From NCBI GenBank assembly GCA_026120185.1, contig JANUWF010001213.1, positions 1,488,001 to 1,552,000 of the forward strand: a DNA stretch of 64,000 nucleotides, in the 5' to 3' direction. Shown here piece after piece: positions 44,811-57,703 of the stretch. Position 1 is the stretch's first letter. Each line of letters starts with the position of its first letter. Under the pieces are notes generated by a model, which did not search any database, was not told the origin of the DNA, and saw nothing but the letters and a program-made list of their open reading frames with translations. The position numbers and the translations under genes were made by a program. Source of the stretch: Voacanga thouarsii. Taxonomy: Eukaryota; Streptophyta; Magnoliopsida; Gentianales; Apocynaceae.

Positions 44811-45653
44811 TCTAAGACTAGGTAAGTCCATAGGTGCCCAACCCTATGGCGTTTAAGTGTCTCTTGAAGACTCTCTCAGCCAAAGGCTTGATGAATGGAT
44901 CTGCTAGATTGTTTTCTGAGGTAATATGTTTCACCACGACTTCTCATCTCTGGATGAAATCCTGAATCAGGTGGTACTTCATCTCGATGTGTTTCCCCTT
45001 CTTGTGGTTCCGAGGTTCCTTAGATTGCGATACTGCTCCAGTGTTGTCGCAATACATCACAATCGCCCTGTCTATATGTGGTAGACTTCAAGTTCAGAAA
45101 GAAACTTTCGGAGTCAGACTGCTTCCTTGGAAGCCTCCGAAGCTGCCACATACTCAACTTCCATGGTTGAGTCAGCAATATAAGACTGCTTGATACTCCT
45201 CTATGAAATTGCTCCTCCAGACAAGGTGAAGACATATCCACTAGTGGATTTTCTCTTATCCTTATCCGCTTGGAAGTCTGAGTCTGTGTATCCTGTAGGA
45301 ACCAAATCATTAGCCCTATAAACCAGCATATAATCTCTCGTTCCCTTGAGGTACTTGAGAATATGCTTTACAACTTGCCAATGAACCTCCCCGGGATTTG
45401 ACTTATATCTGCTAACTAAGCCCACGGCAAAGCAGATATCTGGCCTAGTACACAGCATGGCATACATCAGACTTTCCACAGCCGAAGCATAGGGAATTCT
45501 ACTCATTTTGTCATTTTCTTCTTGAGACTTAGGACAGTCCTTCGAAGAAAATGACAACCCACGTCTGCAAGGGATTAGAGCTCCCTTGCATGAGTTCATG
45601 TTGTATTTGGCCAGCATCTTGTCAATGTATATCGCTTGGGATAACCCTAACAT
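44811..45653 (-). pseudogene. outer copia RNaseH
   Basis: A frame open from 45653 to 45201 carries GYTDSDFQADKDKRKSTSGY, with the first catalytic Asp, and CAVG-like RYKSNPGEVHWQVVKHILKY upstream. Past 45200 the remaining RNaseH (EYVAASEASKEAV, DFI-type region and LADPF-type end) is recognisable only through stops and frame changes, unlike the open version at 50309-49962. A stop (NRK*RML) separates it from the RT frame. Confidence 0.88.
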
Positions 45654-45656
45654 TCT

Positions 45657-46640
45657 CTACTTCCTATTTCTAAGAAGCCTAATCCTGAGAATGTAGCTAG
45701 CTTCTCCCAAGACCTTCATACTGAATTGACTAGACAACCAAACCTTTCTAGATGACAATGTCCCTACATCATTTCCAATGAGTAGAATGTCATCCACATA
45801 CAGGATAAGAAAAACCACATTAATGCCTTCAAGTTTCCTGTACACGCATGGTTCATCTTCGTTTTGAATAAAACCATAAGACTTTACAGTCTCATTAAAA
45901 CGAATATTCCATACTCTCGATGCCTGCTTAAATCCATAAATGGACTTCTTAAGCTTGCAAGCCATATGTTCCTGGCTTTCAACAATGAAGCCTTCCGGTT
46001 GGGACATATAGATGTCTTCACTAAGATGGCCATTTAAGAATGCCGTCTTGACATCCATTTGCCATATCTCGTAGTCATAGTGATATGCGATGGCAAGGAG
46101 GATGCGGATGGATTTAAGCATGGCTACCGGGGAAAAGGTTTCCTCATAGTCGATTTCCTCTTTCTGAGTATACCCTTTCGCCACAAGCCTAGCTTTGAAG
46201 GTTTCCACCTTCCCATCCACTCCTCTATTTCTCTTGTACACCCACTTGCACCCAATGAGTTTTATCCCTTCAGGTGAAGCTACAAGATCCCAAACTTGAT
46301 TGAGGTACATAGACTCAATCTCGACTTTCATTACTTCATGCCAGATATTTGCATCGGCATCAGCAATAGCCTCCTCGTATCTAGTGGGGTCTTGTTCCTG
46401 ATGGTCGGAGACCAACTCAAAGGCTTCTCCTGTCCATCTATCCGGAACCCTAGACACTCTCCCACTAGGACGAGGCTCCATTTGCACAGGCACTTGAGGC
46501 TGTGCCTCTTCTTGTTCTAGAATCGGGTCAGAAGAAGTTGATTCCGTGGATAACTTCTCATCAAGTTCCAACCTCGTAGAACCTTTAGTGGAAGTACTTT
46601 GATCATCTTCCAAGTATCTAGCATTGGTACCGACTAGCAC
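45657..46640 (-). pseudogene. outer copia reverse transcriptase, 327-codon frame
   Basis: This long open part holds the integrase-RT linker, then CKWVYKRNRGVDGKVETFKA (about residues 131-150), KARLVAKGYTQKEEIDYEET, WQMDVKTAFLNGHLSEDIY, and the catalytic YVDDILLIGN (YVDD at residues 281-284). All major copia RT motifs are present. The ORF begins within the polyprotein and not at a true start; the upstream frame is interrupted near 46880 and 46670. Confidence 0.93.
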
Positions 46641-46883
46641 CTTCTGCCCCTTAGGATGATAAAAGTAACCTCATTTTGTCCCTTTTGGATAGCCAACAAA
46701 ATAGTATAATTCTGATCTTAGTCCCAACTTGTCTCTCTTGACCAGTACATAAGTTGGACATCCCCAAATCCTGGGATGATTCAGACTTGGCTTACGCCCA
46801 GTCCACATCTCATAGGGAGTCCTAGGTGCTGACTTGGAAGGCACCAAGTTCAGAATATATGCCGCTGTCTCCAGGGCATATAC

Positions 46884-47765
46884 CTAAAAGGACACTGGAA
46901 AAGTAGCATGAGACATCATGCTCCGGACCATTTCCATCAATGTCCTGTTCCTTCTCTCAGCTACTCCGTTCTGTTGGGGTGTTCTCGGCGTAGAGAGTTG
47001 GGATACTATCCCATGATGTACCATGTAGTCCTTAAATTCACTTAAGAGGTACTCTCCACCACGATCCGATCGTAGGGTTTTGATTAATTTACCTGTCCAA
47101 TGCTCCACTTCAGCCTTAAACTCCTTGAATTTGTCAAAAGAGTCAGACTTGCGTCTCATTAGGTAAATGTAACCATACCTCGTACAATCATCCGTGAAAG
47201 TGATGAAGTACTCAAAACCTCCTCTAGCTGGTGTAGACAACGGACCACACACATCAGTGTGAACAAGACTCAACACCTCATTGGCTCTATCCGCCTTTGG
47301 TGTAAATGACCTTTTGGTTATCTTTCCCATCAGGCAGGATTCACACTGAGGCCAACTTTCTAATCTCAATGAGCCCAAAAGCCCATCATGGATAAGCCTC
47401 TGAATCCTAGTTGAGTTAATATGACTGAACCTGAGAAGGCAAATGTATGAATCATTGATATTGGTCTTTTTCTTCTTAGTTAAAGGTTCAGACTGAGCAT
47501 TATTTGATTGGTTGTTAATAGGGTTTAAAAAGAACAGATTTCCATACATGTGCCCAGTACGTAAAATTTCTCCATCTCTACTGATAGAAATACCAGAATG
47601 GAAAGATACAGAATATCCTTGATTAATAAGTTTTGCAACTGAAATCAAATTCAGACGAAAATCAGGTACATATAAAATATCTTTTAAAACCACTATCTTA
47701 TTACAATAAAAAATAAGATCCAGCTCTCCCACTGCAAAGGCCCAGACTTGTGCTCCATTACCCAC
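46884..47765 (-). pseudogene. outer copia integrase, 293-codon frame
   Basis: The reading frame spans the end of protease, the gag-pre-integrase region and integrase. It includes CESCLMGKITKRSF, VHTDVCGPLSTPARGGFEYF (first Asp), TLRSDRGGEYLL (second Asp) and TPQQNGVAERRNRTLMEMV (Glu). The usual LRLGHI histidine motif is altered to LRFSHI, so one zinc-region neighbour is changed. It terminates at 46884 by a stop within the same frame. Confidence 0.93.
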
Positions 47766-47905
47766 TCGAAGCGCATGTTCGCCCTTCTTAAGTCTTCTTA
47801 TCTTTCTAACCCCTGCAAGGAGTTACAGATATGATCAGTGGCTCCTGAATCAACAATCCAAGTGGAAGTTGATCCTACCATTGATATGGACTCTAGATAG
47901 AAAAC
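47766..47905 (-). pseudogene. outer copia protease segment
   Basis: It begins at the inner insertion site and reads YLESISMVGSTSTWIVDSGA then TDHICNS, a normal copia protease active site. A short deletion after LQG (GGGTTAG where the inner copy has GGGTTTAGG) shifts the frame. The bases AAAAC at 47901-47905 are one copy of the inner element's duplication. Confidence 0.9.
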
Positions 47906-49939
47906 TGATGGAAAATGAGAAACAGGGGCATGCTCTGTACGTTAAAAAAAATTGGAGAAAAATAAAACGCGAGCCTTAAAGGCTATGCGGAAGCGTGAAG
48001 ATCATACATTTGCGTTCCTTAACCCTCCTAAGTTGCGTAGGAACAGATTGAACGGCTGGAATCGCCTCACTTTGCACACTTGAAGGAGCTTCCGGTTGAA
48101 CACCCGCTAGCCTTCTACTTCGCCTTGTTTGCATTAACGCTTAGCTCTCCAACTCTCGGGATATTCCTTAGCCTAACCTCTAGTTGGTGAACACTATGGT
48201 GAAGAGGAACGGTCTCAAAACCCCTTGGTTCTTTTGCTATTGATTAGCAAAGAATAAGAAGAAACCACAGAGGAGGGAGAGGGAAAAAACGTGAGCTGCC
48301 AGAGAGAGAGAGACGTGAGTCTTGTAAGGCTAGGGAAAAATTAGGGGTTTTTCTTTTCCAAAGAGTTGTTTATAAGTTAGACTAAACTAGGTCTCTCAAT
48401 ATCTGATAAACATATCCCCGGGATTTCAAAACACCCGGATGCTATACTGAGAATCAGTTTGGCCTAACCCTAAACTCCTCCTGACCGTATCTGGAAAAAA
48501 TCCTAAGGTCCGAGCTATTGGGCCAGAAAAATATTTATTATTTTTCTTGGACCCAAAAGGCCCAAAATAATAAATATTAATTATTTATTTCCTGTGCTTA
48601 CATAAGTAACCCAATAAATAATTAATGAGCCCAAATGAACCATAATAATTAATCTTTAATTATTTATTTCTTGGGCCTATATAAATAACCCAATAAATAA
48701 TTAAACATTAATTATTTTCCCTAGTTTAAGCCCAGGTTAATTTCTTAATTATTCATACTGGACCTAGGCCCTGAATAATTAATTAACCAATTAAACTAGA
48801 TAATTAATTTCTCTCAACTCCTATTTTATTTATTTATTTATTTTATTCCAGACCAATAATAAATTAGACTTCCTGAATAAAATAAAACAAAATAAAATAA
48901 AATTCTCTTCAACTGAGACCAATTCCTGAACCCAAAAGTAGTTAAGACTTACGGGCTATTTCGAGGACCAAAAAGACACATCGCCTTGACTGCTAAAATG
49001 ACGAAAATACCCCTGCTATATAAATAGCTGTATTTTGCATTTTAAATATTTCCTAATATCACCATAAGGAAATATTAACCCCAAGGATAATGCTGCATTC
49101 ACAAAGTCTTCGACCTACAAGTGAAATGACTAAAATACCCCTCTACACATCGTCGTACATTTGGAGAGGAAGAAGTGTATTAACACCCCTCTAAATGACA
49201 TCTACCATCCTTAGGCTTCTAGTCCAATGATCCATGACTTCCTGGAGTGTTTCCGCTTTCCAATGGAGCTACCCTAAAGCAAACATCCAAGTCATGTTTC
49301 CCAGGGCCCTGGATAATTTAGACCATTCGGACAACCACAAGGGGCGATATAGTGCAGAAATTATCTTGTATAAGTCTGTCTTAATTAACTAGTCACACAT
49401 ACCCAACATGCAAGTATATTGGCCCTACGATAGAACCTCAACTACAGCAAATCAAAGTATAAGCTTCCAGCTTCGCCAAACCACCAACTCATACTCAAGT
49501 CGTAGAGTACTAGTCCACGCTGTAGCGGTAGTAGTCTAGGTTTCTACCATATAGTACTTTGAGAAACCGCTACTACAGGTCCTGTTCTACGTATTCGAAA
49601 TACGCTTATGTCATAAAGAGAGTGGACTACCCACTGGCTAAAGGTAAGCCATTCCCCATTTGGAATTCATAACATAATAACCTAAACATGATGAGGTTCC
49701 CAGTCTCATCAATTGGTTAAGAACAAATGTTTATGTGTTAAATAACCCGTGATCCATACCTTACTGTGAAAGACCACCATTCACATAGATCACTTATTTA
49801 AACACAATGGGTCTGTTCCAAACGAAAATCGTGCATAAACAAAAAGTAAATTCACAAATAATTTCTGAAAATAAATTCTTTCATTAAAATATCCGATTTT
49901 ACATCAGAAACATAGTATAAGAGGGCATACAATCCAACA
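47906..49939 (-). repeat. inner copia 3' LTR, 2,034 bp
   Basis: The plus-strand ends are TGATGGAAAATGAG and ACAATCCAACA. It pairs with 55699-57698; by eye about 7 differences occur in the first ~205 aligned bases. It keeps a 34-base stretch near 48973-49006 that is missing from the 5' LTR. The candidate TATA box is at 49017-49026 (minus). Confidence 0.96.
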
Positions 49940-49954
49940 ATCTCCCACTTGCAT
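49940..49954 (-). promoter_or_regulatory. inner copia polypurine tract
   Basis: ATGCAAGTGGGAGAT on the minus strand lies directly before the 3' LTR. Confidence 0.88.
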
Positions 49955-49961
49955 TCTAAGA

Positions 49962-50350
49962 CTAGGTAAGTCCATAGGTGCTCACCCCTATGGCGTCTAA
50001 GTGTGTCTTGAAGACTCTCTCAGCCAAAGGCTTGGTGAATGGGTCTGCTAGATTGTTTTCTGCGGTAATATGTTCCACCACGACTTCCCGTCTCTGGATG
50101 AAATCCCGGATCATGTGGTACTTCCTCTCGATTTGTTTCCCTTTCTTGTGGTTCCGAGGCTTCTTAGATTGCGATACTGCTCTAGTGTTGTCGCAATACA
50201 TCACAACCGGCCTGTCCATATGTGGTACGACTCCAAGTTCTGAAAGAAACTTCCGGAGCCAGACTGCTTCCTTGGATGCCTCCGAAACTGCCACATACTC
50301 AGCTTCCATGGTTGAGTCAGCAATACAAGACTGCTTAATACTCTTCCAGA
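49962..50350 (-). pseudogene. inner copia RNaseH C-terminal part
   Basis: The open frame (50309-49962) reads MEAEYVAVSEASKEAVWLRK, then MYCDNTRAVSQSKKPRNHKK, RKYHMIRDFIQRREVVVEHI and NNLADPFTKPLAERVFKTHL, ending STYGLT and a stop. This is the complete C-terminal half of copia RNaseH. It is out of frame with the upstream part because about 14 bases present in the outer copy are missing near 50340. Confidence 0.94.
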
Positions 50351-51759
50351 CAAGGTGAAGACATATCCTCTAGTGGATTTTCTCTCATCCTTATCTGCCT
50401 GGAAGTCTGAGTCTGTGTATCCTGTAGGAACCAAATCATCAGCCCTGTAAACCAGCATATAATCTCTCGTTCCCTTGAGGTACTTGAGAATATGCTTTAC
50501 AGCTTGCCAATGAACCTCCCCTGGGTTTGACTGATATCTGCTAACTAAGCCCACGGCAAAGCAGATATCTGGCCTAGTACATAGCATGGCGTACATGAGA
50601 CTTCCCACAGCCGAAGCATAGGGAATCCTACTCATTCTGTCATTTTCTTCTTGAGACTTAAGACAGTCCTTCGAAGAAAATGACAACCCATGTCTACAAG
50701 GGATTAGAGCTCCCTTGCATGAGTCCATGCTGTACTTGGCCAACATCTTGTCAATGTATCTCGCTTGGGATAACCCTAACATTCTCTGCTTCCTATTTCT
50801 AAGAAGCCTAATCCCGAGAATGTAGCTGGCTTCTCCCAAGTCCTTCATACTGAATTGACTAGACAGCCAAACCTTTGTAGATGACAATGTCCCTACATTA
50901 TTTCCAATTAGTAGAATGTCATCCACATAGAGGACAAGAAAAACCACATTAATGCCTTCAAGTTTCCTGTACACGCATGGTTCATCTTCGTTTTGAATAA
51001 AACTATAAGACTTTACGGTCTCATCAAAACGAATGTTCCATGCTCTCGATGTCTGCTTAAGTCCATAAATGGACTTCTTAAGCTTGCAAACCATGTGTTC
51101 CTGGCCTTCAGCAATGAAGCCTTCTGGTTGGGACATATAGATGTCTTCGCTAAGAAGGCCATTCAAGAATGCCGTCTTGACATCCATTTGCCATATCTCG
51201 TAGTCATAGTGACAGATGATGGCAAGGAGGATGCGGATGGATTTAAGCATGGCTACCGGGAAAAAGGTTTCCTCATAGTCGATTTCCTCTTTCTAAGTAT
51301 ACCCTTTCGCCACAAGCCTAACTTTGAAGGTTTCCACCTTCCCATCCGCTCCTCTCTTCCTCTTGTATACCCACATGCACCCAAATGGTTTTATCCCTTC
51401 AGGTGAAGCTACAAGATCCCAAACCTGATTAAGGTACATAGACTCAATCTCGGCTTTCATTGCTTCATGCCACAGATTTGCATCGGCATCAGCAATAGCC
51501 TCCTCGTATCTAGCAGGGTCTTGTTCCTGATGGTCGGAAACCAGCTCAAAGGCTTCTCATGTTCATCTATCCGGAACCCTAGACACTCTCCCACTACGAT
51601 GAGGCTCCCTTTGCACAGGCTCTTAAGGATGTGCCTCTTCTTGTTCCAAAATCAGGTCAGAAGAAGTTGATTCCAAAGATAACTTCTCCTGAAGTTCCAA
51701 CCTCGTTGAACCTTTAGTGGAAGTACTTTGATCATCTTCCAAGTATCTAGCATTGGAAC
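50351..51759 (-). pseudogene. inner copia reverse transcriptase and RNaseH N-terminal part
   Basis: A 349-codon frame from 51250 to 50201 includes WQMDVKTAFLNGLLSEDIY (residues 20-38), YVDDILLIGN (YVDD at 108-111) and RNaseH start GYTDSDFQADKDERKSTRGY. Upstream (51759-51251) the integrase-RT linker and CMWVYKRKRGADGKVETF are readable with scattered stops. The true start lies in the polyprotein, not at the ATG at 51250. Catalytic residues are retained, so the lesions outside this segment are what silence it. Confidence 0.94.
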
Positions 51760-51772
51760 TGACTAGTACCTT

Positions 51773-52747
51773 CTACTCCTTATGATGATAAAAGTAGACT
51801 TCTTTTGTCTCTTTTGGATACCCAACAAAATAGCATAATTTTGATCTTGGTTCCAACTTGTCTCCCTTGATCAGTACATAAGCTGGACATCCCCAAATCC
51901 TGAGATGATTCAGACTTGGCTTACGCCCAGTCCACATCTCATAGGGAGTCCTAGGTACTGACTTGGAAGGCACCAAGTTCAGAATATATGCTGTTGTTTC
52001 CAGGGCATATCTCCAAAAGGACACTAGAAGAGTAGCATGAGACGTCATGCTTCGGACCATTTCCATCAATGTCCTCTTCCTTCTCTCAGCTACTCCATTC
52101 TGCTGGGGTGCTCCCGGCACAGAGAGCTGGGATACTATCCCATGATGTACTATGTAGTCCTTGAATTCACCTAGAAGGTACTCTCCACCACGATCCGATC
52201 GTAAGGTTTTGATTAATTTACCTGTCTGACGCTCCACTACAGCCTTAAACTCTTTGAACTTGTCAAAAGAGTCAGACTTGCGTCTCATCAGGTAAATGTA
52301 ACCATACCTCGTACAATCATCCGTGAACGTGATGAAGTACTCAAAACCTCCCCTAGCTGGTGTAGACAATGGACCGCACACATCAGTGTGAACAAGACTC
52401 AACACCTCCTTGGCTCTATTCGCCTTTGGTGTAAATGACCTTTTGGTCATTTTTCCCAACAGGCAGGATTCACACTGAGGCCAACTTTCCAATCTCAATG
52501 AGCCCAAAGGCCCATCATGGATTAGCCTCTGAATCCTGGTTGAGTTAATATGACCCAACCTCAGATGCCAAATGTATGAATCATTGATATTGGTCATTCT
52601 CTTCTTAGTTAAAGGTTCAGACTGAGCGTTATTTTATTGTTTGTTAATTGGGTTTAAAAAGAACAAATTTCCATACATGTGCCCAGTACATAAAATTTTT
52701 CAATCTCTACTGATAGAAATACCAGAATGGAAAGATACAGAATATCC
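51773..52747 (-). pseudogene. inner copia integrase
   Basis: The 274-codon frame (52597-51773) has an intact HHCC set (H11, H16, C42, C45 in HLRLGHI ... CESC) and the D-D-35-E triad: D72 (TDVCGP), D135 (RSDRGGEY) and E171 (NGVAERR). The end of the integrase core and RIWGCPAYVLIKGDKLEPRS follow. Upstream, 52747-52598 continues the polyprotein from protease but contains three stops, including one after LIN where the outer copy has Gln, consistent with C-to-T changes. Confidence 0.95.
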
Positions 52748-53821
52748 TTAATTAATAAGTTTTGCAACTGAAATCAAATTCTGACGAAAACTAGGTACAT
52801 ATAAAATGTCTTTTAAAACCACTATCTTATTACAATAAAAAATAAGATCCAGCTCTCCCACTGCAAGGGCCCAGACTTGTGCTCCATTACCCACTCGAAG
52901 CCCATGTTCACCCTTCTTGAGTCTTTTTATCTTCCTAAACCCCTGCAAGGAGTTACAGATATGATCAATGGCTCCTGAATCAACAATCCAAGTAGAAGTT
53001 GATCCTACCATTGATATGGACTCTAGATAGTAAACATTACCTGTGGGGTTTTTCTTGGCCTGAAGATCTGGACACTCTTTTTTCCAGTGTCCCTTCTTTC
53101 CACACTTGAAGCACTTGCCCTTTGGTTTGTCCTTGGGCTGGTTCTTAGGCTGGGCTGCTGCATTCCCCTTCTTCCTCTTGAACTTTCTGGGCTTAGGCCC
53201 AGTTCTTGAAGAAGATGCCTTAGCAATCATGGCCTTAAACTGCGGCTTCATGACCTTCTCCACCATCTGGAGCTCCTTCATCAGTTCAGTTAAACTCATG
53301 TTCAACTTGTTCATGTTATAGTTTAACTTGAACTGAGTGAAAGAGCCCGGTAGAGATTCGAGAATCATGTCCACTTGGCTCTCAGGGTCAATGACAGCCC
53401 CTAAGATTTCTGTCTCCTCGAAAGCAGCAATCATCTTGAGCATATGCTCTCGGACTGATGCTCCCTCAGCCATCTTAGTGTTCACAATAGTTCGAAGAGC
53501 CTCCTGCCTTGCGGGCCGGTTCTTGTCCGCGAACATAGTTGCCAATGATTGACTTATGTCATATGCAGAAGCCATGTGCTTGTGTTTTGACTGAAGCACA
53601 TTAGACATGGAAGCTAACATATAGCAACATGCCATTTCGTCAGCTTTCTTCCACGCTTTCTCAGCCTCTCGCTCTTCAGCGGTGGAACCTTCCCCGATAA
53701 TAGGGCAGGTTTCATAAAGGACATACTTATACTCCTCAACGGTGAGTATTATGTCCAGGTTCCTTTTCCAGTCCACATAGTTTGGACCCGTTAACTTATT
53801 CTCCCTGAGAATAACGGCCAA
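52748..53821 (-). pseudogene. inner copia gag and protease, 357-codon frame
   Basis: The frame encodes the gag particle protein (NKLTGPNYVDWKRNLDIIL at residues 8-26, then SMSNVLQSKH and LNYNMNKLNMSLTEL). It continues with a Lys-rich stretch, the knuckle CFKCGKKGHWKKEC (C237, C240, H245, C250) and the protease site WIVDSGAIDHICNS (Asp281, with Ile where Thr is usual). It stops after KLIN. The first codon is TTG, not ATG, and an in-frame TAG lies two codons upstream; the nearest ATG (AAATGGTGAGAGG) is in another frame. The host copy has the ATG in frame, so this one probably lost a base. Confidence 0.93.
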
Positions 53822-55681
53822 TGGCTAAAAGAACCTCTCACCATTTCTGAAAATCGAAAATAAAAGAAAGAATTTAGTTTGTGAAAACAAAATAAAATTT
53901 GTGCACTGAAAATAAATTGGCTCTTAGGAAAACTGACATAGCTTCTTGGGAAGATTAACAGTTTCCTAAGCTAAGTGTATTAACCACCACAAATTAATTT
54001 CCCTTCTAAGTAATGATCTAGAGGATAACTCCATCGTGGGATGGCCGTTTCCTCTCATTTCCTATGGACATACCTCGCACTATAACGTCCAACGTGGGCT
54101 GGCCGATCATAGTACGTGCCCTGGGTTATTAATTACATCATTCCATTAGATCTAGATCCTTGTGGTATCCCCATCCTATACGGGTTCACTCCCAGGGTGA
54201 CGCGAGGGGACCCATGATCTCTAATGAGGATCGTGATGGAAGCCATGGGACCGTTGGAACCCCTCTCCCACTTAGTCTTTTAAAATAAAGTTTTTCTGAA
54301 AAATATCCTTTTGAAATTTCCATTAAGTTTTTCTTAACTCAAAAATAAAATATCTAAGTCCACTAAAATCTCTATGTCAAGGCTTATATCCTTTGAGAGA
54401 TTTCCTCCATGGACTAATTTTATTCAAGTTAAAACTTAATGATTTCAAAAATTTTCCAATTAAAACTTTCTAGAGACTTTGGTCTCAAGTTTATTTGACA
54501 AAATCATTTTTCTAGTCTAAAATAAAACAAAATGGCTCTCCATTTTAATTTACAAAAATATCTAAATCCAATATATTTTCTATGTCAAGGATTAAATCCT
54601 TTGAGAAAATATTCAAGGATTAAATTTTGTACCAATTAAAATAACCATTTAGTTTTTGAAGAAAAATATTTTTTCTTGCCAAAACAAAAAGTTCCCAAAG
54701 ACTTTGGTCTTTGAGGAAAAACACGCATAGGTACATAAAAAAATAGCATGCTTGAAAACAGTAAACGTTTTCATGCTTTTCTATTTTTAAACCTAAGTTC
54801 CCAAATAATAGAATTAAACACATTAATTAATTAATTAATTATCTTGTTTAATCCTAAAATCCCTTACTAATATTTTTCATGCAAATATATTCCAAGAATA
54901 TAAATATTGCAAAAATATTAACTTCGCCTAGTATGGGACCCAAAATGAAAAAGGAAAAAAAATAAAAAATTGCAAAAAATAGCTGCCGGTCCACGTGCAC
55001 CCGATGCACCAGATCAGGACCCATTTGCTCTGTCGCTCACAGCGCTCCGGTGCACCAGCCGCACCAGATCCAAGCCCGTATGCCCTGCGGTCCACCGCGT
55101 CGCACCGGATCGCACGCCAGCCACGACCTGTGGACTTCACCCGCGCCTGCGACCCGCGCCCGCTTCACCTCTGCACACGACCCGCAAACTCGCCCGGATA
55201 CCCGCCGCTCAACCCGCGCACGATTGCAATTTGCAATTGCAGTTTCATGCAATCGGCGCAATTGGCTCCCAATTCTCCCAGCGGCTCGTCTCAACAGTGA
55301 CCGGCTCCTCTCACCAAACAGCAGCGGCTCGGCTAGGCGGCTCGGCTCAGCTTCGCAGTTTATGAACAGTATCATCTTCTTCGTTTTTTCAACTTTCTCA
55401 CGACAGAATTGCAGAAACTCTTCTGCTTCATTTTTTTCAGCCTTCTTTGGACATTTTTACTTACAAAAAACATCCAAACCAAAAACACAACCGCCTATAC
55501 ACATTTAAATTGGGTTTACACGATTAAACTTGAAAGCCAAAAAAATTTACAGATGGCTCCTATGCTTCAACGGTGAAGCTTGCAAAACCATCTATCCTAT
55601 ACCAAAACAGCGAAGGATCACAGGTATAATCATCTTCTTCATTTTATTAACTACCATGCTCCCTATATTGATCAAAACAAG
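53822..55681 (-). other. inner copia leader
   Basis: Noncoding leader. On the plus-strand map it contains a block at about 54040-54260 nearly the same as 58690-58945, then AT-rich sequence, then a GC-rich island at 54985-55350 with repeated GAGCCGA-like words (minus strand). The plus-strand open frames over the island (up to 152 codons) are antisense to the element and I do not call them genes. Confidence 0.8.
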
Positions 55682-55695
55682 TGGCTCTGATACCA
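55682..55695 (-). promoter_or_regulatory. inner copia primer-binding site, tRNA-iMet type
   Basis: TGGTATCAGAGCCA on the minus strand lies three bases after the 5' LTR end. Confidence 0.95.
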
Positions 55696-55698
55696 CTT

Positions 55699-57698
55699 TG
55701 ATGGAAAACGAGAAACAGGGGCATGCTCTGTACGTTAAAAAAAATTGGAGAAAAATAAAACGCGAGCCTTAAAGGCTATGCAGAAGCGTGAAGATCATAC
55801 CTTTGCGTTCCTTAACCCTCCTAGGTTGCGTAGGAACAGATTGAACGGCTGGAATCGCCTCGCTTTGCACACTTGAAGGAGCTTCCGATTGAATACCCGC
55901 TAGCCTTCTACTTCGCCTTGTTTACATTAACGCTTAGCTCTCTAGCTCTCGGGATATTCCTCAGCCTAACCTCTAGTTGGTGAACACTATAGTGAAGAGG
56001 AACGATCTCAAAACCCCTTGGTTCTTTTGCTATTGATTAGTAAAGAACAAGAAGAAACCACAGAGGAGGGAGAGGGAAAAAACGTGAGCTGCCAGAGAGA
56101 GAAAGACGTGAGTCTTGTAAGGCTAGGGAAAAATTAGGGTTTTTTCTTTTCCAAAGAGTTGTTTACAAGTTAGCCTAAACTAGGTCTCTCAATATCTGAT
56201 AAACATATCCCCGGGATTTCAAAACACCCGGATGCTATCCTGAGAATCAGTTTGGCCTAACCCTAAACTCCTCTTGACCACATCTGGAAAAAACCCTAAG
56301 GTCCAAGCTATTGGGCCAGAAAAATATTTATTATTTTTCTTGGACCCAAAAGACCCAAAATAATAAATATTAATTATTTATTTCCTGGGCTTACATAAGT
56401 AACCCAATAAATAATTAATGAGCCCAAATGAACCATAATAATTAATCTTTAATTATTTATTTCTTGGGCCTATATAAATAACCCAATAAATAATTAAACA
56501 TTAATTATTTCCCCTAATTTAAGCCCAGGTTAATTTCTTAATTATTCATACTGGACCTAGGCCCTGAATAATTAATTAACCAAATAAACTAGATAATTAA
56601 TTTCTCTCAACTCCTATTTTATTTATTTATTTATTTTATTCCAGTCCAATAATAAATTAGACTTCCTGAATAAAATAAAACAAAATAAAATAAAATCCTC
56701 TTCAACTGAGACCAATTCCTCAACCCAAAAGTAGTTAGGACTTATGGGCTATCCCGAGGACCAAAATACCCCTGTTATATCAATAGCTGTATTTTGCATT
56801 TTAAATATTTTCTAATATCACCATAAGGAAATATTGACCCCAAGGACAATGCTGCATTCGCAAATTCTTTGACCTACAAGTGAAATGACTAAAATACCCC
56901 TCTACACATCGCCGTATATTTAGAGAGGAATAAGTGTACTAACACCCCTCTAAATGACATCTACCATCCTTAGGCTTCTAGTCCAATGATCCACGACTTC
57001 CTGAAGTGTTTCTGCTTTCCAATGGAGCTACCCTAAAGCAAACATCCAAGTCATGTTTCCCAGGGCCCTGGATAATTTAGACCATTCGGACAACCATAAG
57101 GGGCGATATAGTGCAGAAACTATCTTGTATAAGTCTGTCTTAACTAACTAGTCACACATACCCAACATGCAAGTATATTGGCCCTACGATAGAACCTCAA
57201 CTACAGCAAATCAAAGTATAAGCTTCCAGCTTCGCCAGACCACCAACTCATACTCAAGTCGTAGAGTACTAGTCCACGCTATAGCGGTAGTAGTCTAGGT
57301 TTCTACCATATAGTACTTTGAGAAACCACTACTACAGGTCCTGTTCTACGTATTCGAAATACGCTTATGTCATGAAGTGAGTGGACTACCCGCTGGCTAA
57401 AAGTAAGCCATTCCCCATTTGGAATTCATAACAGAATAACCTAAACATGATGAGGTTCCCAGTCTCATCAATAGGTTAAGAACAAATGTTTATGTGTTAA
57501 ATAACCCGTGATCCATACCTTACTGTAAAAGACCACCATTCACATGGATCACTTATTTAAACACAATGGGTCTGTTCTAAACGAAAATCGTGCACAAACA
57601 AAAAGTAAATTCACAAACAATTTCTGAAAATAAATTCTTTCATTAAAATATTTGATTTTACATCAGAAACCTAGTCTAAGAGGGCATACAATCTAACA
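55699..57698 (-). repeat. inner copia 5' LTR, 2,000 bp
   Basis: The plus-strand ends are TGATGGAAAACGAG and ACAATCTAACA. Relative to 47906-49939 it lacks 34 bases in the segment GACCAAAATACCCC (56760-56773), which fully accounts for the length difference. The deletion ends share an AAAA run and lie just downstream of the candidate TATA box. That box is also altered here (plus TTATATCAATAG). Confidence 0.95.
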
Positions 57699-57703
57699 AA
57701 AAC

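Larger units (their letters stand above)
47906..57698 (-). mobile_element. inner copia element, 9,793 bp, nearly complete
   Basis: A perfect duplication AAAAC (47901-47905 and 57699-57703) flanks two family LTRs. Removing the element rejoins the outer gag between NPTGNV and YLESIS. It has a 5' LTR (57698-55699), tRNA-iMet primer site, ~1.9-kb leader, gag-protease-integrase-RT-RNaseH and polypurine tract, all on the minus strand. It is the youngest member of the nest and the best preserved, but a handful of stops and one small deletion break the polyprotein. Confidence 0.97.

Noticed and set aside
54970..55508. Plus-strand Pro/Arg-rich frames of 101-152 codons
   Set aside because: They are antisense to the inner copia leader and sit on a GC-rich island, where long open frames arise by composition in several frames at once.
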